A stretch of DNA of 64,000 bases from an uncultured Marinicella sp. (GCA_947502925.1 CANNBS010000001.1:1-64000); one strand, 5' to 3'. Positions 36,512-46,046 are shown, numbered from the stretch's first letter. The notes: generated by a model not told the origin, from the letters alone. Program-made: numbers and translations.

Positions 36512-37378
36512 ATGTTGTTTATGGAAGACACTAAGACAAAAGACAACGGCTGTTTGTACGTTGTGGCCACACCGATTGGCCATTTAGATGATATCACCTA
36601 TCGTGCCGTTGAAGTCCTCAAATCCTGCGATTTAATCTTATGCGAAGACACCCGTCATTCAAAAAGATTATTTCAAAATTACAGCATAGAGACACCATTA
36701 CGCTCGTTACATGCCCACAATGAACACCAGATCAGTAAAGGGCTTATTGAACGAATCAAAGCGGGTGAAAACATGGCTCTGGTGAGTGATGCCGGAACGC
36801 CATTAATCAGTGACCCGGGCTTTACCTTAATCGAACTGGCTCACCGCCAGGCTGTAAAAATTGTGCCAATTCCGGGTCCCAGCGCAGTGATTACGCTGTT
36901 ATCGGTGGCCGGCTTACCGGTGCAACCGTTCACCTTTCACGGCTTTATACCACCAAAGCAAAAACAACGTGTGGCTTTTTATGAGGGCTTATTGCCCCTG
37001 GATCAGACCCATGTTTTTTATGAATCTTCTCATCGCATCGTTAAATCGCTTATTGATTTAGAGGCGGTCTTCAATGACGACACCAGGGTTTGTGTGGGCC
37101 GTGAGTTAACCAAACGATTTGAACACATCTATAGCGGCAATCCCGCTCAAGTCAAAACCCAAATTGAATCAGATGCCCAACACCAAAAAGGTGAATTTGT
37201 GGTGGCAGTCAGTGGTCAGACGATCGCACAAAAGAATGTGTTGGATAAGTCCAGCCAACAACTGGCTTTATCACTTAAACCCTTGTTACCACCGAAACAG
37301 GCTGCTGCGGTGGTGGCCGAACATTGTCAGGTCAATAAAAAACAAGTTTATGAATTTATCATCAGCCAAGGCGATTAA
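36512..37378 (+). CDS. rsmI: 16S rRNA 2'-O-methyltransferase (C1402)
   Basis: RsmI methylates the ribose of C1402 in 16S rRNA. The tetrapyrrole-methylase fold shows LYVVATPIGHLDDITYRA, CEDTRHSKRLF, LVSDAGTPLISDPG and FYESSHRI. It has 288 residues from ATG 36512; ATG 36521 is an equal alternative, since no convincing ribosome site separates them. It overlaps the convergent glycosyltransferase gene by 17 nt. Confidence 0.92.
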   Translation: MLFMEDTKTKDNGCLYVVATPIGHLDDITYRAVEVLKSCDLILCEDTRHSKRLFQNYSIETPLRSLHAHNEHQISKGLIERIKAGENMALVSDAGTPLISDPGFTLIELAHRQAVKIVPIPGPSAVITLLSVAGLPVQPFTFHGFIPPKQKQRVAFYEGLLPLDQTHVFYESSHRIVKSLIDLEAVFNDDTRVCVGRELTKRFEHIYSGNPAQVKTQIESDAQHQKGEFVVAVSGQTIAQKNVLDKSSQQLALSLKPLLPPKQAAAVVAEHCQVNKKQVYEFIISQGD

Positions 37379-38144
37379 CCATCCACTGCTCCCAGGCAGG
37401 CCGGTGTTTTTTAAAATAACGCTTTAAACCCTGTCTTTTCCATTGCTTAACCATACTATCATGTTGAGTTGAATGCCCTTTGAGGTGAATCGCCTGCAAC
37501 TCTGCCAAATAATGAATCTGATAACCTGCATCTAAGCAACGCTTCATTAAATCCAGGTCTTCAAAATGTAATGGAAATGCTTCATCAAAACCCTGTAATC
37601 GCTCAAAAAGATCCCGGCGAATAACAAACAAAGCACCATTTACAGCTTCAACAGAGGCCGATTGGTTGGCACAATCGGCGGGTTTATTGATGCCCGGTAA
37701 TCCCAATCGGTATAAACCGGTCATGTGATAAAAGACCCGCCAGAACGTGGGTAAACGCCGACAACTGGCAGATTGGATACTGCCATCTTGATTCAAAACT
37801 CGGCAACCGACCATACCTATTTCAGGGTTTTTATGCAAGTAGTCCACCAGTGAAGAAACCGCATCAACATCAACAAAACAATCGGGATTAATAAAAGCGA
37901 TATAAGCTTGATGACCTGCTGTGGCCCCTTGATTTGCGGCGATGCCATAGCCACGATTGTCCGTATTAATGACAATTTGATGATCAGCTAAAACGGCCTG
38001 CAATTTATTCACTGTGCCATCTTGAGAGGCATTATCAACCACAACCAGCCGGGCATTATCGTGGCCTGCAAAACCATGGGAAAGATATCGCTGTATGGTG
38101 GCGGCATTTTCATGACTTACAGTGACCACATCAAATTTCGGCAT
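37362..38144 (-). CDS. Family 2 glycosyltransferase, rhamnosyltransferase-like
   Basis: The 261-residue GT-A enzyme has VVTVSHENAATIQRYL, VVDNASQDGT, the metal-binding INPDCF (DxD-like) and the acceptor-side HFEDLDLMKRC. It resembles O-antigen rhamnosyltransferases of the NPD type, but the sugar cannot be told from sequence. ATG 38144 is 2 nt after the preceding gene ends. It is the last gene of the leftward glycan cassette. Confidence 0.85.
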   Translation of the reverse strand: MPKFDVVTVSHENAATIQRYLSHGFAGHDNARLVVVDNASQDGTVNKLQAVLADHQIVINTDNRGYGIAANQGATAGHQAYIAFINPDCFVDVDAVSSLVDYLHKNPEIGMVGCRVLNQDGSIQSASCRRLPTFWRVFYHMTGLYRLGLPGINKPADCANQSASVEAVNGALFVIRRDLFERLQGFDEAFPLHFEDLDLMKRCLDAGYQIHYLAELQAIHLKGHSTQHDSMVKQWKRQGLKRYFKKHRPAWEQWMVNRLG

Positions 38145-38145
38145 G

Positions 38146-39948
38146 TTATTGGGCTCGACAGAAATCCCACAATTTCGGCCAGACATCCATGGCATCAACA
38201 ATGTGCTGTAACTCGGACCTCAATAACTCAACACAGCCTGTATCATCCAAATCTTCAGGCCAATTTTTTAACACCGGTGTTTGATCTGATTTAATGGCCG
38301 CACCATTGGCTTCAATTAACTCTTTAACATCAGCTTGCCAGTAAATCGGTGGATTATCAACTTTAGCTAAAATACTTTGCAATTGATGAATCAACTGAGA
38401 ACGGGTTCGACTTAAATATTCTCGTAAGCGATTAATCAGCATTTGGTCGGGGTTATGAATTAAATCAACAAGAGCAGCCCGGGCATGGCTAAAACGCTGA
38501 CGGGCGTCTATACCATAAAAATGCTGAGAAACTGATGTTAAATAATCAGCCACAAAACTATTTAACCCGGGCCGTCTGGCAATATGATTCAATTGACTGC
38601 GTTCTCTGTTTTCGGTTTGTAAATGTCCCATCATGACGGGAAATTGTAAGGATACATTATCGGGATAACACACCTCGGTTAAACTGGCAAAGAAATAATC
38701 TTCATTTTCATCTTTGGGCATGGCAAATGGCATAAAATCACCATTATCAATGCTTGATGGTGCAAAATTGGGCTTGGTTAATACCTGAAAGTTATCGGCA
38801 TAATGCAATAAATGTGATGCTTCGATGTTATCAAGGTAGGTTTCTCTATCTTGCCAGAACGCCTCGCGTTGTTCTTTATTAAGCAAGTACAACCAGTAAT
38901 TTCCGGCAGCCCGTGGGCTACCCCAGGTACCGTTACCGGTGGTTTTAATCGCCGAACCTGAAGCCATGCGATTCAGATCAACCAATCGCAAGCCATACAA
39001 ACTATTGGTCGATAGTTCGGCCTGCTCAGTGAGCCATTGACCGAATGTTTTCCCGCAAGCGCTGACCATGTCCTGTAATAAGTCCTGCTTATATTCATGA
39101 CTTTTGTCTTTAATGGCACGAACATTTAAACCGAACTCAACAGACAACGGATTTTCATCTGATAAATTAATCAAATCTGTTCTCGCACCATCAGCCAGAC
39201 GCGGTTGCATCAAATAATCGTCATCAAAAAAGCTAAATCGCTTTCCGGCTAAAGCCAACAAAGCCAGATTCCAAACACGACCACCGGTGAATCCCTTTTT
39301 GTTGGCCAATAACCAGTCTATGCGCTCCACATCATCAGGCCATTCCTGTTGCAACATGGCAATAAATTGCTGTTGCCAGGAAACCCCATGGTAGGTGACC
39401 TGAATGGTGGCTTGCTGACATATTTTCTCATTGCTGCTGCGGTTTTTCTCAGCACGTGAGTCATCAAACACCAGTACCGGATGCTGGCTTTGATGCTGTT
39501 TCTGATAACTGTTCAGTGAGTCTAATAATCGGCTTAACTGCTCAGGACGGTCGCATGTACGCACCACCATACCCGCATAGGGTGATTGGCCTTGCTGACC
39601 GGCATCTGTTCTTAATTTATTTAACCAATCATCCGCACTGATAATTAACTGTTTTTTAATCAGAAATTGCACTACTTTCTGAATCGCCTGTTGCTGATTT
39701 TTTAATTCCGGAATATTGGCGGCTATGTTATGAATATGTTCATGCAAGGGTCTAAACTGTTGGGTTAAACCCATCGCTTGCAGTACCTGAACGGTCATCA
39801 CATGATTTTGACCGGTTTCATAATCCAAAAAAACCAGCTCATCCTCGTCTAATTGCTGTGCAATGCCATCAACGGAAGCATACAGTGTTTTGTCTTGTGA
39901 CGCTTGGGGTGTTAAATTTTGCTCACCAAAATTAAATTCAAATTCCAT
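38146..39948 (-). CDS. Large glycosyltransferase-like protein with extra N-terminal region
   Basis: The 600-residue protein does not match a family I know well. Residues about 20-130 carry a small helical segment (VLQAMGLTQQFRPLHEHI, later KVVQFLIKKQLI) that recalls PqqD-like winged helices. Then YAGMVVRTCDRPEQLSRLLDSL opens a GT-A-type fold, and SFFDDDYLMQPRL supplies a DxD metal site. About 280 further residues of unknown role follow. By context it acts in building the exported glycan. ATG 39948 begins 2 nt after the methyltransferase gene. Confidence 0.6.
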   Translation of the reverse strand: MEFEFNFGEQNLTPQASQDKTLYASVDGIAQQLDEDELVFLDYETGQNHVMTVQVLQAMGLTQQFRPLHEHIHNIAANIPELKNQQQAIQKVVQFLIKKQLIISADDWLNKLRTDAGQQGQSPYAGMVVRTCDRPEQLSRLLDSLNSYQKQHQSQHPVLVFDDSRAEKNRSSNEKICQQATIQVTYHGVSWQQQFIAMLQQEWPDDVERIDWLLANKKGFTGGRVWNLALLALAGKRFSFFDDDYLMQPRLADGARTDLINLSDENPLSVEFGLNVRAIKDKSHEYKQDLLQDMVSACGKTFGQWLTEQAELSTNSLYGLRLVDLNRMASGSAIKTTGNGTWGSPRAAGNYWLYLLNKEQREAFWQDRETYLDNIEASHLLHYADNFQVLTKPNFAPSSIDNGDFMPFAMPKDENEDYFFASLTEVCYPDNVSLQFPVMMGHLQTENRERSQLNHIARRPGLNSFVADYLTSVSQHFYGIDARQRFSHARAALVDLIHNPDQMLINRLREYLSRTRSQLIHQLQSILAKVDNPPIYWQADVKELIEANGAAIKSDQTPVLKNWPEDLDDTGCVELLRSELQHIVDAMDVWPKLWDFCRAQ

Positions 39949-39950
39949 TG

Positions 39951-40826
39951 TTATTCTCGGTCTAACCAGCGAATCATGCGACCAATAATCGGATGATTCA
40001 ACCATTTTTGTTGTCTCTCCATCAGTGCTTGATGGTCTTTTTCTGCTTTGATATGGGCCCGAATCACCGCATGGTAATGACCATACACAGACTCGGCTTG
40101 CTCGGTAAAAATATAGCTGTCACGGAGCGATGTCATACTTTTTTCATGATTTGATGCCAGCACCACAAAATACATGGGCTGATAGGACATGCCCTGCTCC
40201 CGAACGGTCTTTTCATCTTCAAGATGTTGCCATTTGACTGTATTTAAAGGTGTATCCAATTGCCAGAGGGTTGAGGTGAACATCAACTTTTGGCCTAGCC
40301 ACACCTGCTGCGTGAAGTGACTGTCCAGTAATTCTTTAAATTCATGGCGGTACAATTCTTTTACATGGTATTCGTTATCAAAACCGGTTTTATCTGAGTA
40401 TTCCGCTTTATCGGGTGTGGAAATAATCAACACACCGTCTTCTTTTAACACACGCTTGAATTCAGATAACAGCTGCTGATGTTCCGCTAAGTGTTCCAGG
40501 GTTTCAAAAGACACCACCACATCAAAACTGTTATCGGGGATAGGTATCTCCAACACATCAGCACACAAGAATTTAAGATTATCCCGTCGGTATCGTCGTT
40601 TAGCATGATCGATACTGGATTTATCAATATCCACCGCCACCACTTTATCGGCATAGCTGGCCAATAAATGACTGCCATAACCTTCACCACAGGCCGCATC
40701 CAAGACCTTTTTACCACTGACCACATCACAGGCCATTAAATAGCGATGATAATGCTCATACCAGATTTCACGCTCGCACTCAGGCACAAACCGTTCACCG
40801 GTAAATTCTAAATTCTGTTCGGACAT
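39951..40826 (-). CDS. SAM-dependent methyltransferase
   Basis: The 291-residue class I methyltransferase has motif I VLDAACGEGYGSHLLA, the acidic VAVDIDKSSIDHAKRRY and VVSFETLEHL. A C-terminal helical extension (KAEKDHQALMERQQKWLNHP) may mediate partner contacts. In ABC-transporter-dependent O-antigen loci a terminal methyl group often caps the chain before export; that role is an inference here. Confidence 0.8.
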   Translation of the reverse strand: MSEQNLEFTGERFVPECEREIWYEHYHRYLMACDVVSGKKVLDAACGEGYGSHLLASYADKVVAVDIDKSSIDHAKRRYRRDNLKFLCADVLEIPIPDNSFDVVVSFETLEHLAEHQQLLSEFKRVLKEDGVLIISTPDKAEYSDKTGFDNEYHVKELYRHEFKELLDSHFTQQVWLGQKLMFTSTLWQLDTPLNTVKWQHLEDEKTVREQGMSYQPMYFVVLASNHEKSMTSLRDSYIFTEQAESVYGHYHAVIRAHIKAEKDHQALMERQQKWLNHPIIGRMIRWLDRE

Positions 40827-40841
40827 ACCACCTGTCGGCTG

Positions 40842-41660
40842 TTAAAAAGTGTCTATTTTATCAGTGATTGACTGTCTTATCGGCGCTAACGGGTCTTTTT
40901 TAATAAAGTTATTTATTAATTCACCATAATGAGGGTGTATCTCTAACAATCGAGCCATGGTTTGTTGATTCGGTTGCAAACCCTTTTCACTGAATGACTG
41001 GTTTCCAACATGAGCCACATACGCATTATCCACCAATACATTCTTTAATCCCGCTGACGATGACCGCAATGAATAATCATTTTCTTCCCCGTAGCCAAAA
41101 CCAAAAACCGATTCATTGAAATAGCCGACATCCTGTTTGGCCCTGGCTGTCACCAACATACAAAACCCCACCGCCGTCGGTAACTCAGGATACTGCGGCG
41201 GATGCTGTTGATACAAGGCTTTTGCAATGACATCAATGTCATGGGGTATGCGATTGTTATACAATGTTTTTGGTAATGAACATATCTCCGCATTATTTGA
41301 CCAGGGTGTGGCGGTGGCTAAATCAGACACTGATTGTGCACAGTCTTGCATTCTTTGCAGCCAGCCATGACTCACCAGCGTATCGGTGTTAAGTAAGACC
41401 GTGTGACTGCGACTGAGTTTTAAGCCCCGATTGGCGGTTTTCACAAACCCCAGATTGTCATCGTTTATGATTAAATTCCACTGCGATGATTCAGCCACGT
41501 AATCATGTAATAAATCAGATACCTGTTGATCTTCAGAACCATCATCAATTAAAACCACCGAATCATTTTTATTATGTCGCAACAATGTTGCTAAACATTT
41601 TTTTGTGGCTTCATAGGCTTTATAAACAGGCACCACCACCTGAATCGGTGACGACTTCAT
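40842..41660 (-). CDS. Family 2 glycosyltransferase
   Basis: The 272-residue GT-A enzyme has VVVPVYKAYEATKKCLATLL, VLIDDGSED, LLNTDTLVSHGWL (DxD-type) and GFGYGEENDYSLR. ATG 41660 overlaps the Wzt stop as ATGA; another ATG lies three codons earlier. The sugar specificity is unknown. Confidence 0.85.
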   Translation of the reverse strand: MKSSPIQVVVPVYKAYEATKKCLATLLRHNKNDSVVLIDDGSEDQQVSDLLHDYVAESSQWNLIINDDNLGFVKTANRGLKLSRSHTVLLNTDTLVSHGWLQRMQDCAQSVSDLATATPWSNNAEICSLPKTLYNNRIPHDIDVIAKALYQQHPPQYPELPTAVGFCMLVTARAKQDVGYFNESVFGFGYGEENDYSLRSSSAGLKNVLVDNAYVAHVGNQSFSEKGLQPNQQTMARLLEIHPHYGELINNFIKKDPLAPIRQSITDKIDTF

Positions 41661-42823
41661 GACAACCATTCAATTGGCAAACGACTAATGCCCATTTCAC
41701 GTGTTTCACCCTTGACCGTTAAAGGCTTTTCCAGGGTGTCAATGAGCTGTAGTTGATCCGGGCTCATGGTATGAAATTTAATGTGATACCGACCCGGCAA
41801 TAAAGGTAATTCTTTAATTCTTAAATTAAATTCAAACAAGCCATTACCTAAATCCTTAGGCTGCTGATTAAACTGTTCAGAATAAATACCATAAACCGGC
41901 TGATTATCGAAACTGACCACCCCGAAACATAAACCGGGCGGTTCACCGGTTGGCGAGAATAAACGCACTTTAAAGTAAATGGTTTCACCACTGTTAAGTT
42001 CAGTAATCGCCTGCTGCTGATCATTCATTATCTGGGCGTCGGTCACATGAAAACCACTTTGATCGACTTCAGCAGGTGTGATTTCAGGCAGCTCACTGAC
42101 ACTTTCATAATGATAGGCTTGAGACACATCATAAGCCGAACCGCGCATGCGGATTTCACCATTTTCCAACCAAATGGCTTGATGGGCTATTTTCTGGACA
42201 TGGTAGATACTGTGTGACACCAGTAATAAGGTACCACCGGTCGATAAATAGTAGTCAATCCAGGCCAGACATTTACGCTGAAAGTTCTCATCACCCACGG
42301 CCAGTACTTCATCGGTAATCAGTAAATCAGGTTTGGTCTCCGTAATAACGGCAAAACCTAAACGGACCACCATACCCGAAGAATAGTTTTTAACCGGTTC
42401 ATGGATATAATCACCAATATCAGCGAAATCTATCATGCGTTGAATTTTATCTGACGCCTGCTGACCTCGTATTCCGGCTAGCGCAGCCGACATTTTCAGA
42501 TTATCAAGTCCGGTATATTCAAGGTCAAAACCGGAACCTAATTCCAGTAAAGCACCCACACTGCCTTTAACCTGAATCTGACCCGAGGTGGCCTGAATCA
42601 CGCCGGAGAGGATTTTAAGCAAAGTACTTTTACCGGCACCATTTCGGCCAACAATAGCCAGTGACTGTCCTTTATTCACCGTTAAATTGATGTCCTTAAG
42701 AACATGAGCACCAGAAGAAACCGGATTGTTCTTTAAAATCTGCCACATGCTTTTTAACCGCTGTTTATTGGTGCTGACATGCGGGTAAAATTTATTGAGA
42801 TTTTTAATTTCAATCAGTGCCAT
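41657..42823 (-). CDS. wzt: O-antigen ABC exporter ATPase with carbohydrate-binding tail
   Basis: The 388-residue protein has an ABC ATPase domain (Walker A GRNGAGKSTLL, signature NYSSGMVVRL, Walker B LLITDEVLAVGDENF) and a C-terminal beta-sandwich (residues about 250-388). Such Wzt tails recognise the capped non-reducing end of an O-polysaccharide before export. This tail supports the idea that the neighbouring methyltransferase caps the chain. Confidence 0.9.
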   Translation of the reverse strand: MALIEIKNLNKFYPHVSTNKQRLKSMWQILKNNPVSSGAHVLKDINLTVNKGQSLAIVGRNGAGKSTLLKILSGVIQATSGQIQVKGSVGALLELGSGFDLEYTGLDNLKMSAALAGIRGQQASDKIQRMIDFADIGDYIHEPVKNYSSGMVVRLGFAVITETKPDLLITDEVLAVGDENFQRKCLAWIDYYLSTGGTLLLVSHSIYHVQKIAHQAIWLENGEIRMRGSAYDVSQAYHYESVSELPEITPAEVDQSGFHVTDAQIMNDQQQAITELNSGETIYFKVRLFSPTGEPPGLCFGVVSFDNQPVYGIYSEQFNQQPKDLGNGLFEFNLRIKELPLLPGRYHIKFHTMSPDQLQLIDTLEKPLTVKGETREMGISRLPIEWLS

Positions 42824-43578
42824 CAGACAAAATCATCAAATCTTGGAGCCAGTTTTTGAAAAAAATAATGAGTCAAAACCATGAGTCCAATCACGCCTAC
42901 AAAGACCATGAATAATGAACCATAATTGGGTGTATAAACATCCAAACTCACTGCATGGATAAAATTAACGATGGGTAATAGCGGATTATAAACCAAATAT
43001 TTTTGGCCTGTTTCGGGCACTAAAGACCACGAATAAATAATGGGCGTGGTAAAAAACCACAACGGCATAAAAGCCGTAACAATCTCTTTTAAATCACGAT
43101 AAAAGACCTGTAACGCTGAAAACAAAAAAGCCAGAGCCACTGCAAATAAATAAAGTGTCAGATAAGGGAGAATTAAAAGAAATAAGGACCACTGAGGCGT
43201 TAATCGATCTATCCCCATTAACAACAATAATATGGCGATAAAGCCGATACCATGTAATATAAAATGTGTGGTAACACCCGCCAATAACACCTGACGCAGA
43301 TCTATTTTAACTTTACCCAATAAATCCTTGCGATTTAGGATGGTCATTAGACTGCCTAAAACGGCTTCAGAAAAAGCCATCCAAGGCCATAAGCCCACCG
43401 CTAAATAGGTGATAAACATTTCCTGAGGGAGATCCGGTACCCGGGCTTTAAAGATAAACCCGAATACCAGATAATAAACGAATAAGGAGGCTACAGGCTG
43501 AACAACAACCCATAAAAAAGCCGAAGAACTCCCCAGATAACGATCAGTTATCTCTTTCCGCAAAAAATAACTGAACAT
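42823..43578 (-). CDS. wzm: O-antigen ABC exporter permease
   Basis: The 251-residue ABC-2-type permease has six membrane segments and begins with the cytoplasmic helix MFSYFLRKEITDRYLGS. It moves undecaprenyl-linked glycan to the periplasm with Wzt. It overlaps wzt by 1 nt. Confidence 0.9.
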   Translation of the reverse strand: MFSYFLRKEITDRYLGSSSAFLWVVVQPVASLFVYYLVFGFIFKARVPDLPQEMFITYLAVGLWPWMAFSEAVLGSLMTILNRKDLLGKVKIDLRQVLLAGVTTHFILHGIGFIAILLLLMGIDRLTPQWSLFLLILPYLTLYLFAVALAFLFSALQVFYRDLKEIVTAFMPLWFFTTPIIYSWSLVPETGQKYLVYNPLLPIVNFIHAVSLDVYTPNYGSLFMVFVGVIGLMVLTHYFFQKLAPRFDDFV

Positions 43579-43587
43579 GTATAAAGT

Positions 43588-44535
43588 TTACCGAAATACC
43601 TCGTAACGTCGAAAAACATCAGCGACCAATTCCTTATTAACCTGAATTTTATGTTGTGCATATTGATCAATGATATTTTGAAATTGTCGTTCCATCATTT
43701 CGTTTTTAATTTTTGCCACTAATTCTGTTTTATGGTCTTCAAAATTTGCTACTTGACCGGCAATAATGCTATTGACACGAACGATATACCAAGCATTTTC
43801 CTTTTTAAATAATGCCGGAACAACACCTTGATCGGCATTAAATACTTTGTCAGCAAAGGGATAACGAAATCCATCTTGATGAAATTGACCCAATTGACCG
43901 TCATTGTACTTTACAGTTTTATCCGTTGAAACCTCAGCGGCGACCTGGCTGAAATAGTCCACTGTATCATTGGCCAGTAAATCTTTAACTATTTCAAGCA
44001 CATCGTCTTGTGGGTAATGTTCCATTGGCAACTTAATCATACCAATATCACGTTTTTCAGGTTTTGCAAAACGATCTTTATTAACCAGAAAACGATCATG
44101 AGCCAGTTTAGTGGCTTTGATATCATCAATCTGATTTATCAGATAGTTTTGTAAAGCTGAATACAAGGCCTTTTTCGTTAGATAGTGACGAAAATTCTTT
44201 TTAAATTGGTCTGCTGGAACCTGAAGACGCTCATAGACCGTTTCATCAACTGTAATGGGCTTGGATTTCATTTCCTCAACCACATCACGAAAGGGCTTTT
44301 GCTCAATCAATCCCTCAGACTGAATATAATCATAAATTATATTCATATTTAACATGCCGATAATATTACTTTCAAGTTGTTTATTATCGTAGGATAAACC
44401 TGTTCTTATATCAGGTGGAACTTCGTTAAAAAAACTATCCACATCGGACACAGGAACCGATGCCCCAGACTGCTGAACCAGAACATCGGTCTGGTTCAGC
44501 AGCAGACTAAATACAAATGTTAATGTAGATATCAT
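43588..44535 (-). CDS. SurA/PpiC-like periplasmic peptidyl-prolyl isomerase
   Basis: The 315-residue exported protein begins with a hydrophobic segment (MISTLTFVFSLLL), followed by a SurA_N-like helical region. A parvulin domain lies near residues 165-260 (RDIGMIKLPM, then GQLGQFHQDGFRYPFADKVF and NAWYIVRV). It would help fold an exported protein. It lies between the secreted Ig-like protein gene (6 nt upstream) and wzm, an unusual place for a foldase. Confidence 0.75.
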   Translation of the reverse strand: MISTLTFVFSLLLNQTDVLVQQSGASVPVSDVDSFFNEVPPDIRTGLSYDNKQLESNIIGMLNMNIIYDYIQSEGLIEQKPFRDVVEEMKSKPITVDETVYERLQVPADQFKKNFRHYLTKKALYSALQNYLINQIDDIKATKLAHDRFLVNKDRFAKPEKRDIGMIKLPMEHYPQDDVLEIVKDLLANDTVDYFSQVAAEVSTDKTVKYNDGQLGQFHQDGFRYPFADKVFNADQGVVPALFKKENAWYIVRVNSIIAGQVANFEDHKTELVAKIKNEMMERQFQNIIDQYAQHKIQVNKELVADVFRRYEVFR

Positions 44536-44541
44536 TTTCTA

Positions 44542-45939
44542 TTAAGGCAATATGGTGTCATCATCAACCGTTTGAGTAATAATTGCAGAACACTTATTAT
44601 TGACTGGGTTCGCATCATTACATATACGATTACTTTGATTTGTCACTGCAGAAACATCAGTACCTGAAAAGAAATTCATGAAATAGCTCTTACCTTTTTC
44701 TACCAGACAGGTTCTTGTCGGATAATAGCTTATATGCTTACTGTTAGGATCTGTTGTAAGGTATAGCCTTTCTCCATTAATGGCAATACTACTCAAACAG
44801 ACGGCAGTTTTATTGGTATCAAAATCACCTGCACATTCACTAATAGATACAATGGCATGGTGCATGTTACCGGCCGCGGTAGATGAGTCACCAAAGAAAA
44901 TGCTGGATCTTAAATGATTGTTAATATAGTTGGTATGATTTTGGGGTATATTAATATCCTCAATGACAATATACTGCCCACCGCTATCATTGTGAGCAAA
45001 CTGAACGCCATGGCCTGCTAAATCAGCGTAAGGGTTACCATAACCCTCTGTACCAGCAGTCGCTATACCACCTCTTGAAGGTTTTGGATCTGTTTGTTGG
45101 TGAACTTTCGCAAGCATACCACTTGGTGGTGTTACATTTTCACAACCAGCAACAGGATTACCACCACCGCCTCCGGTATTCGTAAAGACTAAACTTTTTG
45201 AAGTCTGGCCACTACCATTTGAACAGGTCAGTGTGAGTGTTGGTGAACCGGTAATATTAACCACCTTACCTGGGCTTGTGTTATTTAGTACAACATTTCC
45301 ATTCCAATCGGAATGAAACGGATTACTTGTAGCAGTACAAGAATCCGCATTATTGGTTGACCAAACCACAGTGTACGGCCCGTCACCGGCAATCGTTGGT
45401 GTCGAACCGGATTGGCCTTGTAATGTAAAATTGATAGCAATATTAGAGGTCCCACCAGATGAACCAGAAGGCAATTGACTAATGGTAAATTGTTGACTAA
45501 CTGAACCACCTGCATTTTGGTTGCATTCAAGTTTTAGTGTGGTTGGTACTGTGTTAATTGTTACTGTTTCCGTGCTCATGGTATTATGAGATTTAACACC
45601 ACTCCAGCTTGCGTTTCCGCTAACCACATTGGCAGAACATCCTGAAGTGTAAGCAGAAGCCCAGTTTAAATCAACACTATCACCGGCATCGATTAAATAT
45701 TTATCCGGATAAAAAGCCAGTATCCCAGGGGTATTGGCATCTATAATCAATTTATCATCTTGAGTTTCGACTGTGATATCACCGGTAGAAACATTTATGG
45801 ATGCATTACCGACAATATTGGTTTCTTGGCCATTGTTACTAAAGATAACTTTTTTGTTTTGGGCATAAACAAATCCGTTAATAAAAAGTAACGAAATAAT
45901 TAGTAAAGATTGGGTTTTCATGTTTTTTAAAAATTTCAT
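44542..45939 (-). CDS. Secreted protein with two Ig-like domains, unknown function
   Basis: The 465-residue protein has a signal peptide (cleavage after VYA, about residue 26). Two related Ig-like segments follow: one with DLNWASAYTSGCSANV near residue 90, the other with VVWSTNNADSCTATSNPF near residue 190, each with a likely disulfide. After a glycine-rich hinge (NTGGGGGNP) comes a C-terminal domain of about 190 residues with six or more cysteines that I do not recognise. GAGAG precedes ATG 45939. It heads the cassette, so it may be an export partner or substrate of the foldase that follows. Confidence 0.7.
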   Translation of the reverse strand: MKFLKNMKTQSLLIISLLFINGFVYAQNKKVIFSNNGQETNIVGNASINVSTGDITVETQDDKLIIDANTPGILAFYPDKYLIDAGDSVDLNWASAYTSGCSANVVSGNASWSGVKSHNTMSTETVTINTVPTTLKLECNQNAGGSVSQQFTISQLPSGSSGGTSNIAINFTLQGQSGSTPTIAGDGPYTVVWSTNNADSCTATSNPFHSDWNGNVVLNNTSPGKVVNITGSPTLTLTCSNGSGQTSKSLVFTNTGGGGGNPVAGCENVTPPSGMLAKVHQQTDPKPSRGGIATAGTEGYGNPYADLAGHGVQFAHNDSGGQYIVIEDINIPQNHTNYINNHLRSSIFFGDSSTAAGNMHHAIVSISECAGDFDTNKTAVCLSSIAINGERLYLTTDPNSKHISYYPTRTCLVEKGKSYFMNFFSGTDVSAVTNQSNRICNDANPVNNKCSAIITQTVDDDTILP

Positions 45940-46020
45940 AATGAGTACTCTCTTTCGCAGTATCGCCCATTATAGACAAGTTGATGTTAATTTTTTATTT
46001 ATTTATCACATTTCATAAAA

Positions 46021-46046
46021 AAAGGCAGGTATTTCTACCTGCCTTT
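46021..46046 (-). terminator. Terminator after the exported 465-residue protein gene
   Basis: A perfect 11-bp stem (AAAGGCAGGTA and its complement) with a GAAA tetraloop on the minus strand is followed by TTTT. It lies 25 bp past the stop codon and is a strong intrinsic terminator. Confidence 0.9.

Noticed and set aside
37362..45939. A RiPP biosynthetic cluster suggested by the PqqD-like region and methyltransferase
   Set aside because: There is no radical SAM enzyme, no cyclodehydratase or lanthipeptide enzyme and no short precursor gene visible. Wzm/Wzt and the glycosyltransferases point to glycan export.
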